A stretch of DNA of 64,000 bases from Nocardia sp. alder85J (GTDB lineage Bacteria; Actinomycetota; Actinomycetes; Mycobacteriales; Mycobacteriaceae). Where the stretch lies: the NCBI RefSeq assembly GCF_020176955.2, contig NZ_JAIUCZ020000005.1:62001-126000 (forward strand), given 5' to 3'. Position 1 is the first letter of the stretch. Each line of letters begins with the position of its first letter. Under the pieces are notes generated by a model. That model did no database searches. It worked only from the letters and a program-made list of their open reading frames with translations, and had not been told where the DNA came from. The position numbers and the translations under genes are program-made. Shown here one piece after another: positions 42,088 through 51,584 of the stretch.

Positions 42088-43307
42088 GCCCGGTACTCCC
42101 GCCCGATCGCGCCCTGCTCCCGCAGGTCGGCCACTTGTGCCGCGTCCAGGCCGAATTCGGCGAGAACGGCATCGGTGTGCTCGCCCAGCCCGGGGACCGC
42201 GCCCATCGGCGGGGTGTAGCCCGCGATGACCGGCGGGGGCAGCAGGGACGGGATCGCGCCGCCGGGGCTGTCGATCTCGTGCCAGCGGTCGCGCTCGGAC
42301 AACTGCGGGTGCGCGATCACCTCGGCGGGGGTGTTGTAGCGGGAGTTGCCGATGCCCGCGTCGTCGGCGGTCTTCTGGATGTGCGCGAGATCGTGCCGCG
42401 CGCACCAGGATCCGATCTCGGCGTCGAGCGCCTCACGGTGCCGGCAACGGTCGGGGTTGGTCCGGAAGCGCTCGTCGTCGGCGAGGTCGGGGCGGCCCAG
42501 GATCTCGCGGGCCAGCCGCTGCCATTCCCGGTCGTTGGTGGTGCCGAGCACCACCGTCTGCCCGTCGGCGGTGGGGTACGCGCCGTAGGGGGCCACGGCC
42601 GGGGAGCTCATGCCCAGCGGCTGCTGCTCGATACCGGAGTGCCGGGTGTAGGTGAGGTGGTACCCCATCATGTCGGCCATGGTGTCGAACAGGCTCAGCG
42701 AGACCTGCGCGCCGCCGGGGCGGCCGCGCTCACGGGCGGTCAGCAGCGCCAGGATCGACAGCGCCGCATGCAGACCCGTGGTGACGTCGGCCATCGGCGG
42801 CCCCGGTTTGGCGGGCTCGCCCGGGAAACCGGTCACCGAGCACACGCCGGATTCGGCCTGCACCAGCAGGTCGTAGGCGCGCTTGTGCGACAGCGGGCCG
42901 CCGGCGCCGAAACCGTCGATCTCGACGGCGATCAGATCGGGATGACTGTCCGCCAGCTGGTGCGCGGCCACGCCGAGCCGGGCCGTCGCACCGGGCGCCA
43001 GATTCGACACCAGCACGTCGGCCCGGTCCAGCAGCTTGTGCAGGAGTTGCACGCCCGCAGGCGATTTCAGGTCGAGGGTGACCGACTCCTTGCCGCGGTT
43101 GCACCACACGAAGTGCGCGGCCTGCCCGGCGACGACGTCGTCGTACCAGCGGGCGAAGTCACCACCGGACGGGTTCTCCACCTTGATCACCCGGGCGCCG
43201 AAATCGCCCAGCACCCGGGTGCACATCGGCGCGGAGACCGCCTGTTCCAGCGCCACCACGGTGATACCCGCCAGCAGCCCGCCGCCCTGCGGCGACGCGG
43301 CGGTCAT
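42084..43307 (-). CDS. CaiB/BaiF-family CoA-transferase
   Basis: 407 residues. Class III CoA-transferase pattern: LGDFGARVIKVENPSGGD, NRGKESVTLDLK, DVLVSNLAPG, the catalytic Asp in PPMADVTTGL, and a C-terminal PPMGAVPGLGEHTDAVL. It would load CoA onto the imported acid from another acyl-CoA. No acyl-CoA synthetase is present, so this may be the activating step of the operon. Confidence 0.9.
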   Translation of the reverse strand: MTAASPQGGGLLAGITVVALEQAVSAPMCTRVLGDFGARVIKVENPSGGDFARWYDDVVAGQAAHFVWCNRGKESVTLDLKSPAGVQLLHKLLDRADVLVSNLAPGATARLGVAAHQLADSHPDLIAVEIDGFGAGGPLSHKRAYDLLVQAESGVCSVTGFPGEPAKPGPPMADVTTGLHAALSILALLTARERGRPGGAQVSLSLFDTMADMMGYHLTYTRHSGIEQQPLGMSSPAVAPYGAYPTADGQTVVLGTTNDREWQRLAREILGRPDLADDERFRTNPDRCRHREALDAEIGSWCARHDLAHIQKTADDAGIGNSRYNTPAEVIAHPQLSERDRWHEIDSPGGAIPSLLPPPVIAGYTPPMGAVPGLGEHTDAVLAEFGLDAAQVADLREQGAIGREYRA

Positions 43308-43406
43308 CGTGGCACCCGACCGGCGCGAGAGTCGTTGCGGCCCATACCTGTACTCCTGCTTCCTCGTGGCTCATCCGGGCGGCGGCGGCGCGCCGCCCGG
43401 CCGGGT

Positions 43407-44573
43407 TCAGTAACTGCGGGGCATCCCCAGTACGTGCGAACCCAGATAGTTCAGGATCATCTCCTGGCTGACCGGCGCGATCTTCATCACCCGGACCTCC
43501 CGGAAATACCGGGCCACGTTGTACTCCTCGGCATAACCCATACCGCCGTGGGTTTGCAGCGCCCGGTCGGCGGCGGTGAATCCGGCATCCGCGCACAGAT
43601 ATTTCGCCGTATTCGCCTCACGGCCACTGGGCTTTCCGTTATCGTAGAGCCATGTCGCCTTCCGCAGAATCAGCTCGGCCGCGTCCAATCGCGCCAGCGA
43701 ATCCGCCAGGGGGAATTGGATAGCCTGATTCATGCCGATCGGACGGTCGAAGACGACGCGTTCGTTCGCGTAACGCACGGCGCGATCCAGCGCCACCCGG
43801 CCGATGCCGAGCGCTTCCGCGGCGATCATCATCCGTTCCGGATTGAGGCCGTCGAGAATGTATTTGAAGCCCTTGCCCTCCTCGCCGACGCGGTCCTCGA
43901 CCGGGATGCGCAACCCGTCGATGAACAGCTCGTTCGAGGTGACGGCGTTGCGGCCCATCTTCTTGATCGGGCGGATGTCGACCTTGTCGCGATCCAGATC
44001 GGTGAGGAACAGGGTCATGCCGTCGGTCTTCTTCTCGACCGAGTCGTAGCTCTGGGTGCGGGTCAGCAGCAGGATCTTCTCCGACTCCTGCGCCTTGGAG
44101 ATCCACACCTTGCGGCCGTTGACCACGTACTCGTCGCCTTCGCGGCGGGCGAAGGTGCTGATCCGCGAGGTGTCCAGGCCCGCACCGGGTTCGGTGACGC
44201 CGAAGCAGACGTGCAGGTCACCGGCGGCCACCCGCGGCAGCACCCGCCGCTTGAGCTCCTCGGAACCGTGCACCACCACCGGATGCAGGCCGAAGATCGA
44301 CAGGTGGATCGCCGTCGCGGCGTTCATGCCGCCGCCGGAGCGCGCCACCTCCTCGGCCAGGATCGTCGCCTCCGTGATGCCCAGCCCGTGCCCGCCGTAT
44401 TCCTCCGGAATGGCGATGCCCAGCCAGCCGCCCTTGGCCATCGCCTCGTAGAATTCGGTCGGGAACTCGTGCGCGAGGTCCTTTTCCATCCAGTACTGGT
44501 CGTCGAACCGCTTGCACAATTCGGCGACGGATTTCCGGATGAGCTGCTGATCCTCACTCAGCTCGAAATTCAT
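43407..44573 (-). CDS. Acyl-CoA dehydrogenase
   Basis: 388 residues from ATG 44573 (upstream in-frame GTG/TTG codons are possible). Motifs: GVTEPGAGLDTSRI, GRKVWISKAQ, KKMGRNAVTSNELF and the C-terminal THGGMGYAEEYNVARYFREV with the probable catalytic Glu. A second, different ACAD in the same operon suggests two rounds or two chain positions of desaturation. Confidence 0.92.
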   Translation of the reverse strand: MNFELSEDQQLIRKSVAELCKRFDDQYWMEKDLAHEFPTEFYEAMAKGGWLGIAIPEEYGGHGLGITEATILAEEVARSGGGMNAATAIHLSIFGLHPVVVHGSEELKRRVLPRVAAGDLHVCFGVTEPGAGLDTSRISTFARREGDEYVVNGRKVWISKAQESEKILLLTRTQSYDSVEKKTDGMTLFLTDLDRDKVDIRPIKKMGRNAVTSNELFIDGLRIPVEDRVGEEGKGFKYILDGLNPERMMIAAEALGIGRVALDRAVRYANERVVFDRPIGMNQAIQFPLADSLARLDAAELILRKATWLYDNGKPSGREANTAKYLCADAGFTAADRALQTHGGMGYAEEYNVARYFREVRVMKIAPVSQEMILNYLGSHVLGMPRSY

Positions 44574-44727
44574 GCCTTCGGCCACATTCACCAACCTCTG
44601 TATTCGCGGCCGCCCTCGCGGCGGTCACTGTCGTCGGGCCGATCGCCGGTGCGGGCGCGGTCCCGGACGCCCGCACCGGCGATCTGCATGCACCGCACCC
44701 GCGGTGGTACCCGTGTCGCCCCGTCCG

Positions 44728-45042
44728 TCAGTCGGACGCGGGCAACGCCTTCGCGGCCTTCAGCGTCAACGCCACTCCGCCGAGGGCGAGTTCGCCGGTG
44801 CCGGAGTTGGTGCACAGCAACTCGACGGTCTCGTCGGCGTCGACGTACCGCTTGCCGACCAGCGTGACCGCCTCGGCCGCACCGACCTTGGCGGGCGCGG
44901 GCTTTCCGGCCGCGGACTCCATCGGCGCTCCGCCGCAACTGATGTCGAGCGCGGCGCCGGCGGGCGCGCGCACGACCACCACGCGGGTGGTGCACACTGT
45001 GCTCGCCAGTTGCTCACCGGGACGCAGTGAAACTGCCGTCAT
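44728..45042 (-). CDS. Small conserved-looking protein in the ABC operon
   Basis: 104 residues from ATG 45042 behind GGAGG. Beta-rich, with three Cys (TVCTTRVVVVRAP, ISCGGAPM, LLCTNSGTGELALGGVALTLK). No signal peptide. The first 29 bp overlap the end of the small membrane protein gene. I do not recognise the family; the Cys/His content and place next to a CoA-pathway suggest a small binding or accessory protein. Confidence 0.6.
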   Translation of the reverse strand: MTAVSLRPGEQLASTVCTTRVVVVRAPAGAALDISCGGAPMESAAGKPAPAKVGAAEAVTLVGKRYVDADETVELLCTNSGTGELALGGVALTLKAAKALPASD

Positions 45043-45381
45043 TGTCAACCTCCTTGTGGTTGAGATGATCCGCGAACATCGCGAGATCGAAGGACTGCCG
45101 TGCCAGCCAGAAGCGCAGGAATCCGGTCAGGGAATAGCGCAGGAACAGCGCCGCTCCCACCACGGCCAGCACGATCGCGCCGCCGACCAGGGTGATGGCG
45201 TCGCGCTGCACCAGCGGATCGCGGGTGCTGTGCGACATGAGGTAGGCGGCCACGGCCAGCACCGGGCCCAGCACCAGCAGGACGGTGCCCAGCCGCAGCC
45301 ACAGCTGCGACCGGCCCGCGGCGGGGTCGGCGATCTTCAGCTCCGCGAGTTCACGGACGAAACGGTCCGCGCGTGCTTCGG

Positions 45382-45385
<4 letters not shown>
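45014..45385 (-). CDS. Small membrane protein of the ABC operon
   Basis: 123 residues from ATG 45385, overlapping the livF stop (ATGA). Two clear transmembrane helices: residues about 29-49 (LGTVLLVLGPVLAVAAYLM) and about 63-85 (AITLVGGAIVLAVVGAALFL). The tail is charged with FLRFWLARQSFDLAMFADHL. It may be an accessory subunit of the importer. The frame is open far upstream but that part is shadow of the ATPase gene. Confidence 0.65.
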
Positions 45386-46145
<760 letters not shown>

Positions 46146-46149
<4 letters not shown>

Positions 46150-46859
46150 GCGTCCCCCAGATAGGCCGACAGCACGGCTTGATCGCGGCGGATCACCTCG
46201 GGCGGGCCCGAGGCGATGATCTTGCCCAGATCCAGCACGAACACCTGATCGCAGACGTTCATCACCAGTCCCATGTCGTGTTCGACGAGCAGCACCGCGG
46301 CGCCGTCCTCGGCCAGTGACCGCAGCAGCGCCGCGAACTTCTCGGTCTCGGTGTGGTCCTGGCCCGCGGCGGGTTCGTCCAGCAGCACCAGCGACGGCCG
46401 CACGGCCATCGCCCGCGCCACCTCGACCAGCCGGCCGGTGCCCGTCGGCAGCGCGTCCGCCGACGAGTCCGCGACGTGATGCAGGCCGAGCTTGTCGATG
46501 ATCTCGCCGACGGTGCGGTGCGCGTGCCGCCGATGCGGCCCGAGCTCCGCGGCGACCAGGAGGTTGTCGCGAACGCTCAAGCGCCCGAACAGTTCCAGTC
46601 GCTGGAAGGTGCGGGCCAGCCCGTGCCGGGCCCGGCGCGCGGGTCCCAGCCGGGTGACGTCGCGGCCGTCGATGGCGACCCGCCCCGCGGTGGGCCGGCG
46701 CAGGCCGGAGATCACGTCGAACAGGGTGCTCTTGCCGGCCCCGTTGGGACCGATCAGGCCGGTGACGTGGCCGCGTTCGGCACGCAGCCCGGCACTGTCG
46801 AGCGCCTTGTGACCACCGAAGGTGACGGTGACGTTCTCAACTTCGAGCAGTGACGGCAC
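46146..46859 (-). CDS. Branched-chain-type ABC transporter ATPase, LivG-like
   Basis: 237 residues. Walker A GPNGAGKST, LivG-type LARTFQRLELFGRLSVRDNLLV, a signature region diverged to LPTGTGRLVEVARAM, Walker B LVLLDEPAAGQ, and H-loop VLLVEHD. The signature LPTGT instead of LSxGQ is unusual and worth noting. GTG start 23 bp inside the end of the permease gene. Confidence 0.9.
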
Positions 46860-48960
46860 GGTCGAGCACCTCCTCGTCCTCGGCCCGCCACGGACGGCGG
46901 ATACCCCACCATTCGACCGGAACCTCCGGCTCCGCTTCGGGTTTCGGCTGCCGCGCCCGCGTCCAGAGCCGGGCGGCCACGGCGACGATCACCGCGCCGA
47001 GGGTGAACAGCCAGCCGTTGATGATGTCGTTCAACCGCAGGACCCACAGCACGATCGGGCCGATGATCAGCAGCGGACCGGCGAACCGGTCCCGCAGCAC
47101 CGGCACGAAACTCTGGCGCATGCCGGCCACCGCGCCCTCGCCGAGGGCGCCGCCGGCGAAGAAGGCGCCACCGGCCGAGGGCAGCACCTGTGCCAGGTTG
47201 GTCAGCGACGGCCACAGCACCGGGATCACGTTCAGCGGACCGGCGAAGGTGACGCCGGTGAAGAATCCGCTGCCCACCGCGCCCAGGCCGCCGATCACCA
47301 CGATCAGGAAGATCGGCAGTCCCGCAACGAGATTGAACTGATCCGCGGTCACCGACCGCAGTTGCATCCCGTACAGCGCGCCGCCGAGCCCGGCGATGGC
47401 CGCCGACAGCGCGAACACCGCCACCTTCGCCAGCAGCAGATTACCGCCGAGGGTGGCGTAGGCGGATTCGCTGTCGCGCAACGCGATCAGCCGCCGGCCG
47501 AACCGGCTGCGCCGCAGCATCGCCACCGCGAAGGTGGCCAGTGCCAGGCAGATCGAGGCGAACACGGTGATCTGCGCGGTGCTGTCCAGATGCAGGCCGA
47601 ACAGGTGCGGCCCGGCCAGTTCCACCGAGCCCTGATCGAACAGCGTGATCTTCAGCCCGAACAGGTGGAATTCCGGCAGCGTGAAGATCCAGCGGTCCAG
47701 CACGACGGCGAAAGCCGTTGTCGCCAAGGCCAGATACACCCCGGACAGCCGCAGCGCCGGAATCGCGATCAGCGCGCCCACGATGCCGGAGACCGCCATC
47801 GCCGCGAACACACCCCACCACTGCCCGTGCCCGGCGAGGTGTGCGTAGGCGATGGCGCCGATACCCGCGATACTCAACTGGCACAACGAGATCTGGCCGG
47901 CGAACCCGGCCAGTGGGATGTACGACAGCGCGATGATCGCGAAGGCGAACATCTGCCCGTAGGTGATCAGATTCGCTTCGCCGAGCATGGTGGCCAGCAT
48001 GACGCCGACCAGCACGACGATCACGCCGAACACCGTAGAGCCGGTGATGGTCGGCAACGGCACCGGGCTGAGCTTCCGGTCCCGGCCGCGCAGGCGGCCG
48101 TGCGGGAACAGCAGCAACGCCAGGAACAGCAGCAGCGCGGGTGCGGCCAGCCGCAGTCCGGGCAGATACTCGTTCTGCGGCAGATAGCCGGCGAGGTAAC
48201 TCTCCAGGCAGCCGACCACGATCGCACCGAGGAAGGTCATCGGCAGGTTGGACAACCGGCCGAAGATCGCCGCGGTGTAGGCGCTGACGATCAGCAGCGA
48301 CAGTTGCGAGGCGTCCAGCGCGACCGTGGGCGCGATCAGGATGCCGCCGAGGGAGGCCAGCTCGATGCCGAGGATCCACGCGACCTTGTTGGCGCGCTGC
48401 GGATCGGCGCCGGTGAGTCCCACCAGCGCCCGGTCGTCCACGGTGGCGCGCATCTCCGCACCGGTTCTGGTGCGGTACAGCAGGATTCGCAGGCCGGCCG
48501 CGACCGCGACCGCGACCAGCATGGTGAGGGCCTGATGCCAGGTGATGGTGACCGGACCGAGGTGGATCGGACGCTCGCCGGCGAAGAACTTCGGCAGCGT
48601 CCGGGACACGTTCGGATTCCAGATCCAGCGGGCGACGATGATGAGCCCCGACAACAGGGCCACCGTCATCACTAATTTCTCCGCGTCACCCAATCCCTGG
48701 GTCGGCGCCAGTGCCCGGGCGAACAGCAACCCGAAAAGGGGTGCGAACACCACGAGCACCAGCACCACGGCCACCGGTACCGGCACGCCCCACCCGATGG
48801 TGAGCTGCCAGTACACGAATGCCGACATCATGCCCGCCGCCCCGTGCGCGAAATTGAACACGCCGGTCGTCGTGTAGGTGACCACCAGGCCACTACCGAT
48901 GACCGCATAGATCGCCGCGGTACTGAGCCCGACGATCCCGAAGGCGAGGAACTTGTCCAT
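46837..48960 (-). CDS. Fused LivH-LivM-type ABC permease
   Basis: 707 residues, about twice a single permease. The N-terminal half (about 1-290) is LivH-like (VYTTTGVFNFAHGAAGMMSAF) and the C-terminal half (about 310-680) is LivM-like (GQISLCQLSIAGIGAIAYAHL, LRLSGVYLALATTAFAVVLDR, EAA-like LIALRDSESAYATLGGN). Around 17 hydrophobic segments. Such HM fusions are common in actinobacterial importers of steroid, aromatic and short acyl acids. The ATG directly follows the TAA of the binding-protein gene. Confidence 0.92.
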   Translation of the reverse strand: MDKFLAFGIVGLSTAAIYAVIGSGLVVTYTTTGVFNFAHGAAGMMSAFVYWQLTIGWGVPVPVAVVLVLVVFAPLFGLLFARALAPTQGLGDAEKLVMTVALLSGLIIVARWIWNPNVSRTLPKFFAGERPIHLGPVTITWHQALTMLVAVAVAAGLRILLYRTRTGAEMRATVDDRALVGLTGADPQRANKVAWILGIELASLGGILIAPTVALDASQLSLLIVSAYTAAIFGRLSNLPMTFLGAIVVGCLESYLAGYLPQNEYLPGLRLAAPALLLFLALLLFPHGRLRGRDRKLSPVPLPTITGSTVFGVIVVLVGVMLATMLGEANLITYGQMFAFAIIALSYIPLAGFAGQISLCQLSIAGIGAIAYAHLAGHGQWWGVFAAMAVSGIVGALIAIPALRLSGVYLALATTAFAVVLDRWIFTLPEFHLFGLKITLFDQGSVELAGPHLFGLHLDSTAQITVFASICLALATFAVAMLRRSRFGRRLIALRDSESAYATLGGNLLLAKVAVFALSAAIAGLGGALYGMQLRSVTADQFNLVAGLPIFLIVVIGGLGAVGSGFFTGVTFAGPLNVIPVLWPSLTNLAQVLPSAGGAFFAGGALGEGAVAGMRQSFVPVLRDRFAGPLLIIGPIVLWVLRLNDIINGWLFTLGAVIVAVAARLWTRARQPKPEAEPEVPVEWWGIRRPWRAEDEEVLDRAVTARS

Positions 48961-50343
48961 TTATTTCAGATCGCTCAGACTCTTGCCGGCATCGGCCAGG
49001 GTCAACGGCTTGCCGCCGGGCGTCTTGTAGACGTACGGATCGACATTGCAGCGGTACGGCCCGTTGTCCGGCTTGAAGTCCGGGGTGGTCCAGCCCTGCG
49101 GGGTGGCCTGCTCGGCGTTGAAGCACTTCTGGATGAAGTTGGCGTCCGACAGGTTCGTCGGGGCCTCCAGACCGCCCGCGGTCCAGGCGGTTTCGCCCTT
49201 GCCGGCGTCGTACAGGCACTTGCGGGTCAGCGAGTCTCCACAGCTCGCGGCGGACTTGGCGAACAGCAGCCACTGGCCGAAGGCGCGCACCGCGGGGTAG
49301 GTCATGTCCTCGCCCGGTGCGTATTTGGCGAACAGATCCTTGAGCTGCTTCATCGCGGGCAGGTTCGACTCCAGCGGCGCGGTGCCGCTGATGTCCGCGT
49401 AGTTGTGCTGCGCGGCAAGCGAACTGCCCGCCAGCTGGATGAACTGGGAGTTGTACGCGTTGGAGTTGGTGTCGATCCAGTCCAGCTTGTAGTCCATGCC
49501 GGTGAGCACGTCCTCGAGCTTGGCCAGGCTGCGGAAGTCGCCCAGGAAGATCAGGCCCTTGACGCCCTTGCTCTTGATGGACTGCGCGTACGGGGTCCAG
49601 TCGGACACGCCGGCGGCCGGGTACAGGTCGTCGTAGACGATGGTGGCGCCCTGCGCGGGCAGCGCCTCCTCGTAGGCGGTGCCCATCACCTTGGTGACCG
49701 GGGAGTCACCGTTGATCAGGCCGATCGCCGCGGCCGAGGCCGGGTAGGCGTCCTTGAACAGCCACTGGTGGAAGCCGGTGTAGGGGTCGTACTTGCCGCC
49801 CGCGGTGACGCCGCCGCCGACCTGGAGGTCGGATCCGGCGTTGGCGATCTGGTCGACCTGCGCCGGGAAATCGGGCAGCAGGCACGACAGCCGGTCCTTG
49901 ACGCCGAGCCCGTCGAGAGCGGCGCTGCCGCCGACGAGGGCGAAATCGTCACGGCAGGACTCCAGCATGCGCTGCCGGACCTCCATGAGCTTCGCGTCGC
50001 GCATGTTGTAGGTGATCTTGCGGCCGTTGATACCGCCGTTGTCGTTGCACCACGAGGTGAACACCTTGGCGGCGTCGACCAGCTCGGGATTCTTGGTGAA
50101 TCCCATATCGGTGAACACACCGACCTTGATCTCTCCTGCGGTCACCCCCTGGGCGGGGGCGCTGGACGCCTTGCCGCTGTGGCAGACGCTCTCGAGGTCA
50201 CCGAAGTCGGCCGACGCGGAGCTGCTGCTGTTGCCGCCGCCGCTGGCCGAACTCTCCTCACCACTGCTGCCACTACGGCTACAGCCCGCTGCCGCGAGCA
50301 ATGCCACCGCCGTCAGCGCGACGAGTATGCGACTCGGTTTCAC
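48961..50343 (-). CDS. ABC transporter substrate-binding lipoprotein, LivK-like
   Basis: 460 residues from GTG 50343 behind GAGGAGG. Signal peptide with lipobox LAAAGC (Cys about 20), a Ser/Gly-rich linker, then a type-I periplasmic-binding fold (EIKVGVFTDMGFTKNPELVDAAKVF; FVLVGG-like segments such as DFALVGGSAALDG). First gene of the minus-strand catabolic operon. The ligand is unknown; the CoA-pathway genes behind it point to a carboxylic acid rather than an amino acid. Confidence 0.88.
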   Translation of the reverse strand: MKPSRILVALTAVALLAAAGCSRSGSSGEESSASGGGNSSSSASADFGDLESVCHSGKASSAPAQGVTAGEIKVGVFTDMGFTKNPELVDAAKVFTSWCNDNGGINGRKITYNMRDAKLMEVRQRMLESCRDDFALVGGSAALDGLGVKDRLSCLLPDFPAQVDQIANAGSDLQVGGGVTAGGKYDPYTGFHQWLFKDAYPASAAAIGLINGDSPVTKVMGTAYEEALPAQGATIVYDDLYPAAGVSDWTPYAQSIKSKGVKGLIFLGDFRSLAKLEDVLTGMDYKLDWIDTNSNAYNSQFIQLAGSSLAAQHNYADISGTAPLESNLPAMKQLKDLFAKYAPGEDMTYPAVRAFGQWLLFAKSAASCGDSLTRKCLYDAGKGETAWTAGGLEAPTNLSDANFIQKCFNAEQATPQGWTTPDFKPDNGPYRCNVDPYVYKTPGGKPLTLADAGKSLSDLK

Positions 50344-50478
50344 CAGTTTCCTCCTCGAAGGGGACCGTCTCCGGTCTCCACTGCCCTGTTTCGAGCAGCG
50401 CGAGCCATGGTGCTCTCGCTGTCAGAAAACTATCTTCTCAGAAATGGAGAATCAACATGTTGGCTTTCGGGAGATCAA
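50344..50478. promoter_or_regulatory. Divergent promoter region of the catabolic island
   Basis: 134 bp between the importer operon and the plus-strand arm. It contains TTCTC (50435-50439) and GAGAA (50447-50451), an interrupted inverted repeat whose extended half-sites (cTTCTCA, TGGAGAAT) resemble the perfect palindrome at 51011-51027. A GGGAGA ribosome site precedes ATG 50479. Confidence 0.45.
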
Positions 50479-50943
50479 ATGACCGGACAGCGACGGGGCC
50501 AGGCCCTCGCGATGACCGCCGAGGAACGGGACGAGTTCCTCGGCGCGGCGCCGCTGGTGCGGATCGCCACCCTCGGACCCGGCGGCCACCCGCACACCAG
50601 CGCCCTGTGGTTCGTCTGGGACGGGACCGCGCTGTGGCTGAATTCGCTGGTCCGCAGCCAGCGCTGGACCGATCTCGGCCGGGATCCGCGACTGTCGGCG
50701 ATCGTCGACGACGGTGGCACCGACTTCCTGGTGCTGCGCGGGGTGGAGCTGCGCGGCAGCGCCGAGATCGTCGGCGAGACGCCACGGACCGGCGAGCCGA
50801 ATCCGCAGCTCGAGACGCCCGAGCAGTTGTTCGCGGCGAAGTACGCCCCCGGGCGCGGCTTCCAGTACGACGGCCGGCACGCCTGGCTGCGGCTGGTCCC
50901 GGACCGGGTCGTGAGCTGGGATTTCGGCAAGATGCGCCGCTGA
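50479..50943 (+). CDS. PPOX-class/F420-type split-barrel flavoprotein
   Basis: 154 residues reading as a pyridoxamine-5-phosphate-oxidase-like split barrel: LVRIATLGPGGHPHTSALWFVWDG, LNSLVRSQRWTDLGRDPRLSAIV, and a C-terminal RLVPDRVVSWDFGKMRR. Close relatives are F420- or FMN-dependent reductases and are widespread in Nocardia and Mycobacterium. It may perform a reduction in the island's pathway. First gene of the plus arm. Confidence 0.82.
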   Translation: MTGQRRGQALAMTAEERDEFLGAAPLVRIATLGPGGHPHTSALWFVWDGTALWLNSLVRSQRWTDLGRDPRLSAIVDDGGTDFLVLRGVELRGSAEIVGETPRTGEPNPQLETPEQLFAAKYAPGRGFQYDGRHAWLRLVPDRVVSWDFGKMRR

Positions 50944-51010
50944 TATCCGGGCCCGCTGGGGTGCTCTGTTGACTAACACGCAGGACCATGGAAATCTAGA
51001 GATCAGTTTT

Positions 51011-51027
51011 TGAGAATGCGATTCTCA
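51011..51027 (+). promoter_or_regulatory. Perfect palindrome upstream of the main plus-strand operon
   Basis: TGAGAAT-GCG-ATTCTCA, 7-bp arms, 17 bp before the CMD gene start. A TTGACT box (50969-50974) with an AAATCT -10-like box 17 bp later lies just upstream, so the palindrome would sit at about +10. Likely operator of a TetR- or similar dimeric regulator not encoded next to it. Confidence 0.55.
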
Positions 51028-51043
51028 CGAGAGGAGGACAAGG

Positions 51044-51568
51044 ATGCGCCTGCCACCGCTGCCAGCCGAACGCTGGGACGACCGGACCCGCGACGCGTTC
51101 AAGGCCCTGCTGCCCCGAGCGCGCCGTAACCCCGAGGGCGCGGGGCCCGCGATGGCGCCCTTGGCGTGGCACCCGGACCTGACCGAGAAGTTCCTCGGCT
51201 TCAGCGTCCATCTGCTGTTCACGTCGACGCTGCCACCGCGGATCCGGGAGCTGGTGATCCTACGGGTCGCGCACCGGCGCGACTGCGCATACGAATGGAT
51301 CCACCACAGCCAGTTCGGTACGGAGGCAGGCCTGTCCGCGGAGGACATCGCCGGTGTCGCCGACGGCAAGGCCGCCGACGCGTTCGAGCAACTGATCCTC
51401 GACTCCGTCGACGAACTCGACGAGAAGTCCACACTCTCCGACGAGACGTGGGCCGCGCTCAGCGAGCGGCTCGACGAAAAACAACGCATGGACCTGGTTT
51501 TCACGGTCGGCGGGTACATCACGCTGTCGATCGCCTTGAACACCTTCGGCGTATCCAGCGAACACTGA
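51044..51568 (+). CDS. Carboxymuconolactone decarboxylase/AhpD-like protein
   Basis: 174 residues. CMD fold with LPPRIRELVILRVAHRRDCAYEWIHHSQFG: the C-x2-E-x2-HH pattern of the Rieske-associated CMD branch, with a single Cys rather than the CxxC of AhpD, so a peroxidase role is unlikely. GAGGAGGACAAGG ribosome site. In aromatic and steroid gene clusters such proteins sit beside oxygenases; role unknown. Confidence 0.85.
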   Translation: MRLPPLPAERWDDRTRDAFKALLPRARRNPEGAGPAMAPLAWHPDLTEKFLGFSVHLLFTSTLPPRIRELVILRVAHRRDCAYEWIHHSQFGTEAGLSAEDIAGVADGKAADAFEQLILDSVDELDEKSTLSDETWAALSERLDEKQRMDLVFTVGGYITLSIALNTFGVSSEH

Positions 51569-51584
51569 GAGGGAATCCCCTGTA

